DNA from: Deinococcus arboris
GTDB lineage: Bacteria > Deinococcota > Deinococci > Deinococcales > Deinococcaceae
NCBI RefSeq assembly: GCF_009755355.1
Contig: NZ_WQLB01000011.1
Location: 65,169-129,168 of the forward strand
Direction of reading: 5' to 3'
DNA: 64,000 nt
The notes below the pieces were generated by a model that saw only the letters and a list, made by a program, of their open reading frames with translations, ran no database searches and was not told where the DNA came from. The position numbers and the translations under genes were made by a program. Below, piece after piece: positions 27,051-35,394 of the stretch. How positions within the stretch are numbered: the first letter of the stretch is position 1; every line of letters starts with the position of its first letter.

Positions 27051-28357
27051 TTCTGGTGGACCGCGCGTTGCAGGCGCGCGAGGCCGCCGGCACGCCCGTC
27101 CGGGTGGGCATGATCGGGGCCGGGTTTATGGGGCGCGGGGTCGCCAACCAGATTGTCAATTCGGTGCCGGGGATGCGGCTGGTGGCGATTTCTAACCGCA
27201 CGCTGGCCGGTGCCCGGCGGGCCTACGCCGAGGCCGGTATGGAAGAGGTCCGGGAGGTCACGGGGCAGGCGGCCCTGGAAGACGCCATTCGCGCCGGGCG
27301 ACCAGTCGTGACCGAGGACGCCCGGCTGCTGTGCCGCGCGGAAGGCATTGACTGCCTGATTGACGTGACCGGCGACGTGGAATTTGGTGCTCAGGTCACT
27401 GTCGAGGCCATCGCGCACCACAAGCACATGGTCACCATGAACGCGGAACTGGACGCGACTGTGGGCCCACTGCTGAAAGTGATGGCCGAGCGCGCGGGCG
27501 TGATTTTTACGGCGGCCGACGGCGATCAGCCGGGCGTGCAGATGAATCTCTACCGCTTCGTGCGCAGCCTGGGTCTCACGCCGCTGCTGTGCGGCAATAT
27601 TAAGGGCCTGCAGGACCCCTACCGGACCCCGACCACCCAGCAGGCCTTTGCCGAGCGCTGGGGCCAGAACCCCTACATGGTCACGAGTTTTGCTGATGGC
27701 ACCAAGATTTCCTTTGAGCAGGCGATTGTGGCCAACGGCACGGGGCTGCGCGTCTCGCAGCGGGGCATGCGGGGCCTGGATTTTCCGGGCCATGTGGATG
27801 ACCTCAGGGCCCTGTACGACGTGGATGAGCTGCGGGCCTGCGGCGGGGTCGTGGATTATGTGGTGGGCGCGAGGCCCGGTCCAGGGGTCTTTGTGTACGC
27901 GGCCCACGACGACCCCAGGCAGCGCCACTACCTCAACCTCTACAAGCTGGGCGAGGGGCCGCTGTACAGCTTTTACACGCCTTACCACCTGTGCCATTTC
28001 GAGGTGCCGCTGTCGGCGGCGCGTGTGGTGCTGTTCGGGGACGCGGTCTTGCAGGCGCTGGGTGGGCCCGTCGTGGACGTGGTCACGACCGCCAAGCGCG
28101 CCCTGAAAGCCGGTGAAACCATTGATGGCCTGGGCGGCTACATGACCTATGGCCAGTGCGAGAACGCGGACGTGACGGCCGCGCAGCGCCTGCTGCCGAT
28201 GGGCCTGGCGGCTGGCGCCCGGCTGCGGTGGGACCTGCCCCAGGACCATGTGCTCACCTACGACGACGTGGTGCTGCCCCCCGACCAGCTCGCCGGGCGC
28301 CTGCGGGCTGAACAGGACGCGCTGTTTGCCCCGGCGTCTGCCGTGCCGTCCCGCTGA
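27047..28357 (+). CDS. NAD(P)-dependent oxidoreductase with C-terminal SAF domain (homoserine dehydrogenase-like)
   Basis: A 436-aa protein of the group usually named 'predicted homoserine dehydrogenase with SAF domain' (COG4091). The N-terminal Rossmann motif is VGMIGAGFMGRGVANQI (about residues 20-36). CLIDVTGDVEFGAQVTVEAIAHHKHMVTMNAELDATVG and FTAADGDQPGVQMNLYRFVRSLG follow, and the last 80 residues form the SAF-like domain (GETIDGLGGYMTYGQCEN to LTYDDVVLPP). One studied relative, DRL of Brucella, is a reductoisomerase making methylerythritol phosphate. The real substrate here is unknown, and the cassette suggests a sugar. The GTG at 27047 overlaps the rfbC stop. Confidence 0.85.
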   Translation: MILVDRALQAREAAGTPVRVGMIGAGFMGRGVANQIVNSVPGMRLVAISNRTLAGARRAYAEAGMEEVREVTGQAALEDAIRAGRPVVTEDARLLCRAEGIDCLIDVTGDVEFGAQVTVEAIAHHKHMVTMNAELDATVGPLLKVMAERAGVIFTAADGDQPGVQMNLYRFVRSLGLTPLLCGNIKGLQDPYRTPTTQQAFAERWGQNPYMVTSFADGTKISFEQAIVANGTGLRVSQRGMRGLDFPGHVDDLRALYDVDELRACGGVVDYVVGARPGPGVFVYAAHDDPRQRHYLNLYKLGEGPLYSFYTPYHLCHFEVPLSAARVVLFGDAVLQALGGPVVDVVTTAKRALKAGETIDGLGGYMTYGQCENADVTAAQRLLPMGLAAGARLRWDLPQDHVLTYDDVVLPPDQLAGRLRAEQDALFAPASAVPSR

Positions 28358-28480
28358 GAACGGGAGAGGAAGAGGCGTTTTCTCTTACAGGGGCTTTGAA
28401 GAGGATGTGGGCCCTCCTAACTAAAACCGCAGTGAAGCAGACCCAGGCCAGAGCCTGGTTACCGGCCCAGAGGGAGACCC

Positions 28481-29257
28481 ATGAAAGACGTGACTGTGAC
28501 CTCTGGCTTCTCTACTCAGCCGGCGCCACATGTGCCCATCAGCAATTCACGTGTGGTTCTGCGCCTGCGCGGCCCTGCCCTGATTCGCGTCCTCTCACTG
28601 ACGGCGGCGCTGCTGGTTAGCCTCGGGTTCTGGGGCATCTACAGCGTGACCTACCTGCCCGATTATTTTGCGCGCGACCTGATCGTGTCGCTGACCTACC
28701 TGAATGGCGAAACCAACCTCGCCTCTCTGTTCTCAACCTTGCTTCTGCTGCTGGTGGCGGCGGTGCTAGGTGTCATTGCTCTGGCCAAAGCGGCCACCCA
28801 CGACGCCTACCGCCGGGTCTGGACGGGCCTGGCCCTGCTGTTCGTTTTTCTGGGGATTGATGAAGGGGTCAGTCTGCACGAGCTGCTGATTGAACCGGTG
28901 CACCGGCTGGTCAAGGTGGAGGGCGTGCTGTACTACGCCTGGGTGGTGCCTTACGGCCTGCTGGCTCTGGCGGTCATGGTCGCCTGCGCGCGGTTCCTGC
29001 GTCATCTGCCCCAGGCGGTGCGCAGGGGCATGCTGCTGAGCGGCGCCTTGTACATCAGCGGCGCCCTGGGCCTGGAACTGGCCGAAGGATACGTGCATAC
29101 CCTGATGGGCCGGCACACCTTTGTCATGGAGGTGCTGATTACCGCCGAGGAAGCCCTGGAAATGGCGGGAAGCATTCTCTTTCTGGCCACCCTGCTGAGG
29201 TATCTGCGGCTCGGGCTGCCGGGCCTTGAACTGCGTCTCAGCCAGCAGCCGGATTGA
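28481..29257 (+). CDS. Six-helix membrane protein of unknown function
   Basis: A 258-aa integral membrane protein with about six hydrophobic helices (roughly residues 30-55, 68-92, 105-125, 145-165, 178-198, 218-240). Ionisable residues sit within or next to helices: GIDEGVSLHELLIEP in helix 3, LELAEGYVH after helix 5, and TAEEALEMAG leading into helix 6. This pattern of Asp, Glu and His in a bilayer protein suggests a metal site or proton path, but I recognise no family. GGGAGA lies just before the ATG. The gene follows the CDP-sugar cassette after 123 bp on the same strand, so an envelope role is likely. Confidence 0.8.
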   Translation: MKDVTVTSGFSTQPAPHVPISNSRVVLRLRGPALIRVLSLTAALLVSLGFWGIYSVTYLPDYFARDLIVSLTYLNGETNLASLFSTLLLLLVAAVLGVIALAKAATHDAYRRVWTGLALLFVFLGIDEGVSLHELLIEPVHRLVKVEGVLYYAWVVPYGLLALAVMVACARFLRHLPQAVRRGMLLSGALYISGALGLELAEGYVHTLMGRHTFVMEVLITAEEALEMAGSILFLATLLRYLRLGLPGLELRLSQQPD

Positions 29258-29640
29258 CTGCCGGCGGGTAGTGCGACTGCAATAAGCGCGGGAACTTCCA
29301 ATCGCGCCGGGATAGCTCTGACCGGAGAAGCCAGAGCCACCCCGGCGTAAGCGTGTAGGCCAAGGGTGCCTAGCGGAGCAGAAGTCTAAGGAAACGACCC
29401 ATGAAGATGCCCCCCAGTCACCACAGAGCATCTCCAGGGCATCATGGCGCTGCCCTAAAAGCGGCTTTCTAGACGCACTTTTTTCAGATACCTGCGCTTG
29501 GCCTACACCCTGGCAGCAGCGCAGCAAGGCGCTACGGATGAACAAGGGCCTCTAATCTACGGAGGCCCCTGTCGCCTACCCCTGCACCGCATTACCCCTC
29601 TGGGACGGGGCCTTTCACCTCTACCCCTGTCCTGCGCTGC
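29258..29640. other. Intergenic region between convergent polysaccharide operons
   Basis: No gene is seen in 383 bp. Two dyads may end transcription: GCGCG 29286-29290 with CGCGC 29303-29307 on the plus side, and the stronger GGGCCTC/GAGGCCC pair at 29546-29568 for the minus operon. Confidence 0.45.
29546..29568 (-). terminator. Possible terminator of the beta-helix/glycosyltransferase operon
   Basis: GGGCCTC (29546-29552) and GAGGCCC (29562-29568) form a 7-bp stem with a 9-nt loop. On the minus strand it is followed by TTGTTC, a weak U tract. Confidence 0.5.
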
Positions 29641-31122
29641 TCAGGGGGCGCGGCACTCGGGGCTGTTGTAGAAATTGCAGTCGCGGCCCACGGCGCCTGC
29701 CACCGCCTTCTGCACCGCCGCCCCAAAGGTATTGCGGCTGACGGTGACGGCCGGGTTGCCGTTGTCGGCGTACACAGCCGTTTCGACGTGATCAAAGCGG
29801 TTGTTCTCGATCCGGGTGCGGCCAAATCCCCGGTCAATCAGCACGCCCACCGCTGGGCCGTCAAAGAGGTTGTCGGCAATCGAAACGCCGTTGCTGCCCA
29901 CGATGACCGCGCTGCGGGCCCAGGGCAGCCGGCCAGTGACGGTGTTGCCGCGCAGCACGACGTTATCGGCTTCAATGCGGATGCCACGCCGGGTGTCCCG
30001 GACCTGATTGCCCTCAATCACGATGTTGCGGGAAGGCGGGCCGCTGGCCCAGGTGTTGACCTTGATGGCGTCTTCTGAATACACCTCTGGCTGACCGCCG
30101 GTGCCCTCAATCCGGTTGCCCCGAATCTGGCCGCCGTTAACCGAGTGCATCAGGATATAGGCCGAGCCGTCGGGCGCCCAGCTGCGCCGGGCCCGCACGG
30201 TGTTGTTTTCGATCACAGCGCCCTCCACGGTGGCCGTGGCGCCGGTGTAGGGCATGACCTTGATGCCGTCTTTGCCAAACACGTCCACCGTGTTGTTGCG
30301 GTAGACCACGTGGTGAACGCCTTCCGTTTTGGTGGCCGTGTTCGAGATGTTATTCAGGACATTGCCCTCGGCCAGAAAATCGTCGCCAATGGTGGCGAAA
30401 AATCCCAGGCCCGCCAGGGCCTTGCCGCCTGGGTCGCCCAGCCCGATCACGGTGTTGTTCAGCCAGCGCTGATGTACGGTGCGGTGCGACCAGCCGCCTG
30501 CGCCGCCCGCCCGCTCCAGCACGTTGCCGCGCAGGGTCACCGTGTCAGTGTCCTCGACCCCGATCCCGTTGGTGGGGGCGTCCAGAATATGCAGGCCGGT
30601 CAGGGTGATGTTGCGGCCCTGTGTCACCCGAATGCCGTCAATCACGGTGGCGTAGGGGTTGGCGCCCGGCACACGCTGACCCACGACCTTGAGGTCGCGC
30701 ACCGTGACGCCCACGGGCCGGTCGAAATGCAGCATGCCTTCAACCTTGCCGCGCTGGTAGTCCGGTGCCGCCCGGATGGTGGCCCCCGGCGCGCCCCGCA
30801 CCGTCTGGTCTTTGAAGCCGGAAAACACCACAGGGCCCCTGATCAGGTATGTCCCGGCCGGGAACATCAGGTCGCGTCCCGCCGCCTGACTGGCCGCCCG
30901 GTTGAGGGCGGCGGTGTCATCGGTGGTGCCGTCGCCCCGAGCGCCAAAGGCCGTGACGCTGACGCTGGGGCGCTGCGGCGCTGCTTGCGCCACTACACCT
31001 GCCGGCGCGGTGTCCGTCGCCAGCGGCAGGGCCAGGGAACCGGGCGGGGCCTCCGCCCGCTGCACCAGGCCAGCGCCCAGCAGCAGGCTGGCCCCCAATC
31101 CCACCAGCGGCGCGGCGTTCAT
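29641..31122 (-). CDS. Secreted right-handed parallel beta-helix protein (Pectate_lyase_3-like)
   Basis: A 493-aa exported protein, with a hydrophobic N-terminal signal (PLVGLGASLLLGAGL) and an Ala-rich linker. The core begins with VSVTAFGARGDGTTDDTAALNRA (about residues 52-75), the lead-in of the pectate-lyase-3 fold. At least ten rungs follow, of the type IENNTV, IEGNQV or LRGNTV spaced about 22-25 residues. Such proteins cleave or epimerise polysaccharides, or bind them. It is paralogous to the lipoprotein at 58094-60085. Its ATG overlaps the stop of the glycosyltransferase upstream (ATGA), so it is the last gene of that operon. I infer a role on the exported polymer, perhaps as lyase. A short C-terminal Cys pair ends the chain. 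Confidence 0.85.
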   Translation of the reverse strand: MNAAPLVGLGASLLLGAGLVQRAEAPPGSLALPLATDTAPAGVVAQAAPQRPSVSVTAFGARGDGTTDDTAALNRAASQAAGRDLMFPAGTYLIRGPVVFSGFKDQTVRGAPGATIRAAPDYQRGKVEGMLHFDRPVGVTVRDLKVVGQRVPGANPYATVIDGIRVTQGRNITLTGLHILDAPTNGIGVEDTDTVTLRGNVLERAGGAGGWSHRTVHQRWLNNTVIGLGDPGGKALAGLGFFATIGDDFLAEGNVLNNISNTATKTEGVHHVVYRNNTVDVFGKDGIKVMPYTGATATVEGAVIENNTVRARRSWAPDGSAYILMHSVNGGQIRGNRIEGTGGQPEVYSEDAIKVNTWASGPPSRNIVIEGNQVRDTRRGIRIEADNVVLRGNTVTGRLPWARSAVIVGSNGVSIADNLFDGPAVGVLIDRGFGRTRIENNRFDHVETAVYADNGNPAVTVSRNTFGAAVQKAVAGAVGRDCNFYNSPECRAP

Positions 31123-32390
31123 GCTGGGTTCCGGTGAGCAGCGGCGGCTCGTGTGCCGGTCCTCAGGGCACGGGCGTAAGCCTCCAGGAGCTTCGGGGCC
31201 TGATGGTCCCAGGCCAGGGCGTCCTGCATCCGGGCCTGGCCGATGCGGCCCATCTCGGCCCGGCGGGCTGGGTCGGCCAGGAGGGCCAGCAGCTGGCGGG
31301 TCAACTCCTCCTCGTCGTTGGGCCGCGCGTAGACAGCCGCGTCGCCGGCTGACTGCCGGCCTTCGGTGAGGTCAAACTGCACGGTCGCCTTGCCCAGCGC
31401 CATGTATTCCAGCACCTTGTTCATGGTGCACACGTCGCTGTAGGCCGTCTGGGGGTCGGGCGCCACACACACGTCGCAGGCGCTGAGGCGCTGAATCAGT
31501 TCGGTCTGGTCGGTCAGCATGCCAGTAAATTCCACGTAGGGGTCCAGCTTCATCCGGGTGCACAGCTGTTTCAGAGGCTCCAGGGAAGGCCCACCGCCAA
31601 TAATCATGAACCGGACATCGGTGCGGCCCTGGGCCACCACCCGCTGGGCCACCCGCAGCAGGATGTCCAGCCCGTCCTGAGAGCCCAGCACCCCCACGTA
31701 GCCCACCACGTTGGCAAAGCCCGCCCGGAAGTGCTCGCCGCCCGGCTGCGGCGCAAACCGCTTCAGGCGGGGCCCGCTGCGCACCACGAACACGTCTGCT
31801 GGGGCTTTGCGCCCACGGGTCAGAGCGAAGCCGCGCAGAGATTCGTTGGTGGCAATCACCACGTCCGCCAGGGCGTAGGTCAGGCGCTCGGCGAGTTTGA
31901 GCACCTGGTACACGGCGCCGCGCCGGCCAAACTTGGCCTCGTACATTTCCAGGGTCGCGTCGTGGTGGTCGAAAATCAGTGGTGTCCCGAACAGCGCTTT
32001 GAAGGGCGCGGCCACCAGAAACAGCAGGTCCGGCGGATTGCAGATATGAATCACGTCGAAGCCGCGTTCACGCCGAATCCGCCAGGCCAGCCGGGTTTCA
32101 TGCCACAGGGCCGCCAGATATTCGCGCACGAAGGTCAGGCTGCCCTCGCCCTCGGGCGGCAGGGGATGCCGGTAGATGGCCACCCCTTCCAGCAGTTCAA
32201 AGGGCAGGTCCTGGCCGCGCCCCATAGGGCAGATCACCGAGACCTCGTAGCCCGCCGCCCGCAGCGTGGTCGCTTCCATCCAGACCCGGCGGTCCACAGG
32301 CACCGGCAGATTTTCCACGATGATCAGCACCCGGCGGCCGGCGGCGCTGGCCCCGTGCTGGGCGCTTGCTCCGACCGCCGCGTCAGTCAT
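31119..32390 (-). CDS. Glycosyltransferase family 4
   Basis: A retaining GT-B glycosyltransferase of 423 aa that adds a sugar to the lipid-linked repeat unit at the cytoplasmic membrane face. The N-terminal half has VLIIVENLPVPVDRRVWMEATTLRAAGYEVSVICP, typical of WbuB-like GT4 enzymes, and a DVIHICNPPDLLFLV stretch. The donor-binding half has VGYVGVLGSQDGLDILL, then MIIGGGPSLEPLK and MNKVLEYMALGKATVQFD. Donor sugar is unknown. The start overlaps the upstream glycosyltransferase gene by 8 bp and the end overlaps the beta-helix gene by 4 bp, so it lies within one operon. Confidence 0.92.
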   Translation of the reverse strand: MTDAAVGASAQHGASAAGRRVLIIVENLPVPVDRRVWMEATTLRAAGYEVSVICPMGRGQDLPFELLEGVAIYRHPLPPEGEGSLTFVREYLAALWHETRLAWRIRRERGFDVIHICNPPDLLFLVAAPFKALFGTPLIFDHHDATLEMYEAKFGRRGAVYQVLKLAERLTYALADVVIATNESLRGFALTRGRKAPADVFVVRSGPRLKRFAPQPGGEHFRAGFANVVGYVGVLGSQDGLDILLRVAQRVVAQGRTDVRFMIIGGGPSLEPLKQLCTRMKLDPYVEFTGMLTDQTELIQRLSACDVCVAPDPQTAYSDVCTMNKVLEYMALGKATVQFDLTEGRQSAGDAAVYARPNDEEELTRQLLALLADPARRAEMGRIGQARMQDALAWDHQAPKLLEAYARALRTGTRAAAAHRNPA

Positions 32391-33531
32391 GGGCCCCCCG
32401 AGGTGCCGTGCGGGTCAGGGTCCGGTAGAGCGTGTCGAGGCTGTGCCAGGTGCGCTGAATGTCAAAGGTCTGCCGCGCGCGGGCGTAGGCCGCTGCGCCG
32501 TACTGCTGGCGGACCTCTGGCCGGTTCAGCAGGTCGTTCAGGGCGCCGCACAGGGCGTCCGGGTCGCCCGGAGGCACCAGCCGGCCGCTGACCCCGTCTT
32601 CAATGAGGTCGGGAATACCGCCCACCCTGGTAGACAGCAGCGCGAGGCCGCGCGCCATGCCTTCAAGCAGCGCCAGCGGCTGGCCTTCAAAATGCGAGGG
32701 CAGCGCCAGGATGTCGGCTGCGTTCAGTTCGGCCGCGACCCCAGCCGGGTCCAGCCAGCCCCGGAAGGCCACGCTGCCCCCCAGGTTTAGGTCGGCCACC
32801 AGCCGGTCCAGTTCGGGCCGCAGGGGACCGTCCCCCACGAAGGTCAGCCGCGCGCCGGGTGGGCGCTGGCAGCGGGCCCAGGCGCGCAGCAGCCCCACCG
32901 GGTCCTTGCGCTCTATCAGCACCCCCACGAACAGCACCTGGGGAGCGCTCTGGGCCAGCACGCGCGGCTGCGGTGCCAGAGCGACCCCGTTGGCTGCGAC
33001 CATGACCCGCGCCCCTGGGGCCACCCGAGTAACGGCGGCCGCCAGAGCCGGCGAGAGGGTCACCACCCGGTCAGCCCGGCGCAGCGTGGCGCGCACCAGG
33101 GCGCGGGCCAGCGGCGGGCAGCGGCTGTAAAAGTCCTCGAACTCGCCCGCATGCAGGTGCAGCACCGCTGGCACCCGGAACAGCCCGCGCGCCGCCCACA
33201 GCAGCAGGGCCTTGCGCACAAAGCTGCCGTACGCCGCCGAGTGCAGGTGAATCAGGGCGGGCCTCGCGGTCAGGCAGCGCCAGACCAGGGCGCCGGCGCC
33301 GCGAGCAAACAGCGCCAAGCGCCGGGTCGCCGGCCCGTCGTCATGGGTGACGAGGCGGCGGATGTGCCAGTCGGCAAACAGAGAGGTGGCTTCCAGCGCC
33401 TGGGTGTAGCCGTGGATGCCGCCGCGCGCCGCCGTGGCAATCCAGAGGGTCTGGGGCGCGCCCGTCCGGGTACCTGCCCGGCGCTGACGGGCAAGGGGCG
33501 CGGCGCCTTTGGGCCAGAGGTCCTGGGTCAT
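32383..33531 (-). CDS. Glycosyltransferase family 4
   Basis: A GT-B enzyme of 382 aa in the polysaccharide operon. The acceptor half contains LIHLHSAAYGSFVRKALLLWAARG and AVLHLHAGEFEDFYS. The donor half has VLFVGVLIERKDPVGLLRAW, LTFVGDGPLRPEL and the nucleotide-sugar site SHFEGQPLALLEGMARGLALLSTRVGGIPDLIEDG. The start is the ATG at 33531, which overlaps the asnB stop (ATGA). A longer frame would read back into asnB and is not supported. Sugar specificity cannot be told from sequence. Confidence 0.92.
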   Translation of the reverse strand: MTQDLWPKGAAPLARQRRAGTRTGAPQTLWIATAARGGIHGYTQALEATSLFADWHIRRLVTHDDGPATRRLALFARGAGALVWRCLTARPALIHLHSAAYGSFVRKALLLWAARGLFRVPAVLHLHAGEFEDFYSRCPPLARALVRATLRRADRVVTLSPALAAAVTRVAPGARVMVAANGVALAPQPRVLAQSAPQVLFVGVLIERKDPVGLLRAWARCQRPPGARLTFVGDGPLRPELDRLVADLNLGGSVAFRGWLDPAGVAAELNAADILALPSHFEGQPLALLEGMARGLALLSTRVGGIPDLIEDGVSGRLVPPGDPDALCGALNDLLNRPEVRQQYGAAAYARARQTFDIQRTWHSLDTLYRTLTRTAPRGAHD

Positions 33532-35393
33532 GCGGGCACCAGCTGTGGCCGCGCCGCGCCCAGCCACAGTTCCAGGCACAGAGCCGTCCAGGCCAGCTTG
33601 GCGCCGCCGGTGGTGGCCAGCGCCTGGGGTGAGAGGAGCTGTTCAAGGTCCGCCGCGCCCAGCCACTGGCGCAGCTGGGCGCCCGGCGCGAGCAGGTGGT
33701 CGTGGGTCATAGCCCGCAGGCCGGGGTCGCCCCGCAGCCATTCGCCCAGCGGCAGCCGAAACCCGCTCTTGGGCCGTTCCAGCACCTGCCGGGGCAGGCG
33801 GCGGGCAAAGGCGCGGCGCACCGGCATCTTGCCGCGCAGGCCACTGAGTTTCTGGCTGTCCGGCAGCGCCACCGCCCACGGGGTCAGCGCGAGGTCCAGC
33901 ATCGGCACCCGCTGCTCAATGGACGCCTGCATGGTCGTGTAGTCGCCCCGGTGGAGCAGGTTGTTGGGCAGCCAGGCGTCCAGGTCCAGCACCTGCATGC
34001 GCTGGAGGTCGCTCCAGCCGGAAGGGTAGCCAGCCAGGCGGTCTTCCACCCAGGTCAGGGCGCGGCTGGGCTGCGCGCCGCCGGCCAGCAGGGCCGACAC
34101 CAGGCCGGGCGGCGCGGCGTCGTTTTCAAACCAGCGCATCCACCGCACGGCGCGCTGGGGCTCGGCCAGGGCGTCGGCGGCGATGCCCAGGCGGCCGCGC
34201 CGGCCCAGGGGGGTGCGGGCCAGTTTCATGGCGGGCCCCAGCAGCCCGGCGTAGCGGTCTGCGGCGTATTTTGGGTAGCCAGCAAAGGCCTCGTCCCCCC
34301 CTTCACCAGACAAAACCACCCGGACATCATTGGCGGCGGCCAGCGACAGTTTGAGCATCGCCACGTCGGCCGGGTCGGCAAAGGGGCCGTTGCGGCTGCC
34401 AGACAGGACGGGCGCCAGGTCAGCGAAATCGGCCGGTCCCACCTCGACCTCGTGCAGCTCGGCGCCAATCGCCGCCGCGACGGCGCGGGCGTGCGGCAGC
34501 TCGCTGACCTCGCTCTGGGCGCCCCGGAAGCCCACCGAATAGGCCCGCAGCGGCCCGGCGCAGTCCACCGAGAGGCGCTGGGCCACGACGCTGGAATCCA
34601 GGCCGCCACTCAGAAAGCAGCCCAGTGGTACGTCGGCAATGGTGTGGTGCGCCACGCTGTCGGCCACCCGCGCCTCGACCTCGTCGGGGGTGACGGCGCC
34701 GGTGCTCTGGCGGCAGCGCTCGATTTCCTCACTCAGGCTGACAAAGCGCACCTGACGGACCATGTCCAGCCGGTCATCCACCACCAGGGCGGTGCCGGGC
34801 TCCAGCCGCTGCACCCCCTGATACAGGGTGTGGGTGCCAAAGGCGTAGCGGTGGGCCAGCGTTTCGAGGACCGAGGTCAGGTCCAGTTCGGGGTCCAGGC
34901 CCGCCAGCGACAGCAGCGCCCCGACCTCCGACGCAAAATGCAGGTGCCGGGCCGTCTGGGTCCAGAACAGGGGCTTGATGCCAAACGGGTCGCGCGCCAG
35001 GACCGTGCAGCGGCGCCGGTGGTCGTGCAGCGCGAAGGCGTACATGCCCCGCAGCCGGGCAAAGCCGGGCACGCCCCATTCGAGGTAGGCGGCCAGAATA
35101 ACCTCGGTGTCGGACTGGGTGGCAAAGCGGTGGCCTGCCCCCTCCAGTTCACGGCGCAGGGTCCCGTAGTTATAGATTTCGCCGTTAAAGACGACAGTGT
35201 TCAGCCCCTGCACGTCGCTCATGGGCTGGGCGCCGCTGGACAGGTCAATGATGCTCAGGCGGGTGTGCCCCAGCACGGCGGTGCCCAGCGCGCGGCTGTG
35301 CTGTGCGTCGGGGCCCCGGTGCTGCAGTGGGCGCAGGTCCAGCGGCGAGGGCAGAACGTCACGGTCAGCAATGGTGCCGAGAATCCCACACAT
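33528..35393 (-). CDS. asnB: Asparagine synthetase B-type glutamine amidotransferase
   Basis: A 621-aa enzyme with an N-terminal class II glutaminase and a C-terminal ATP-dependent synthetase domain. Met1 is followed by the nucleophile Cys2 (CGILGTI), then LQHRGPDAQ and VFNGEIYNYG. The synthetase domain has the PPi loop CFLSGGLDSS and LSGEGGDEAFAGY. GGAGGA lies 6 nt before the ATG at 35393. AsnB proteins inside polysaccharide operons often amidate uronic acids or other carboxyl groups of the glycan rather than make free asparagine. With ugd nearby providing UDP-glucuronate this is a plausible role here, by inference. It lies between two glycosyltransferase genes with almost no gap on either side. 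Confidence 0.93.
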   Translation of the reverse strand: MCGILGTIADRDVLPSPLDLRPLQHRGPDAQHSRALGTAVLGHTRLSIIDLSSGAQPMSDVQGLNTVVFNGEIYNYGTLRRELEGAGHRFATQSDTEVILAAYLEWGVPGFARLRGMYAFALHDHRRRCTVLARDPFGIKPLFWTQTARHLHFASEVGALLSLAGLDPELDLTSVLETLAHRYAFGTHTLYQGVQRLEPGTALVVDDRLDMVRQVRFVSLSEEIERCRQSTGAVTPDEVEARVADSVAHHTIADVPLGCFLSGGLDSSVVAQRLSVDCAGPLRAYSVGFRGAQSEVSELPHARAVAAAIGAELHEVEVGPADFADLAPVLSGSRNGPFADPADVAMLKLSLAAANDVRVVLSGEGGDEAFAGYPKYAADRYAGLLGPAMKLARTPLGRRGRLGIAADALAEPQRAVRWMRWFENDAAPPGLVSALLAGGAQPSRALTWVEDRLAGYPSGWSDLQRMQVLDLDAWLPNNLLHRGDYTTMQASIEQRVPMLDLALTPWAVALPDSQKLSGLRGKMPVRRAFARRLPRQVLERPKSGFRLPLGEWLRGDPGLRAMTHDHLLAPGAQLRQWLGAADLEQLLSPQALATTGGAKLAWTALCLELWLGAARPQLVPA

Positions 35394-35394
35394 G

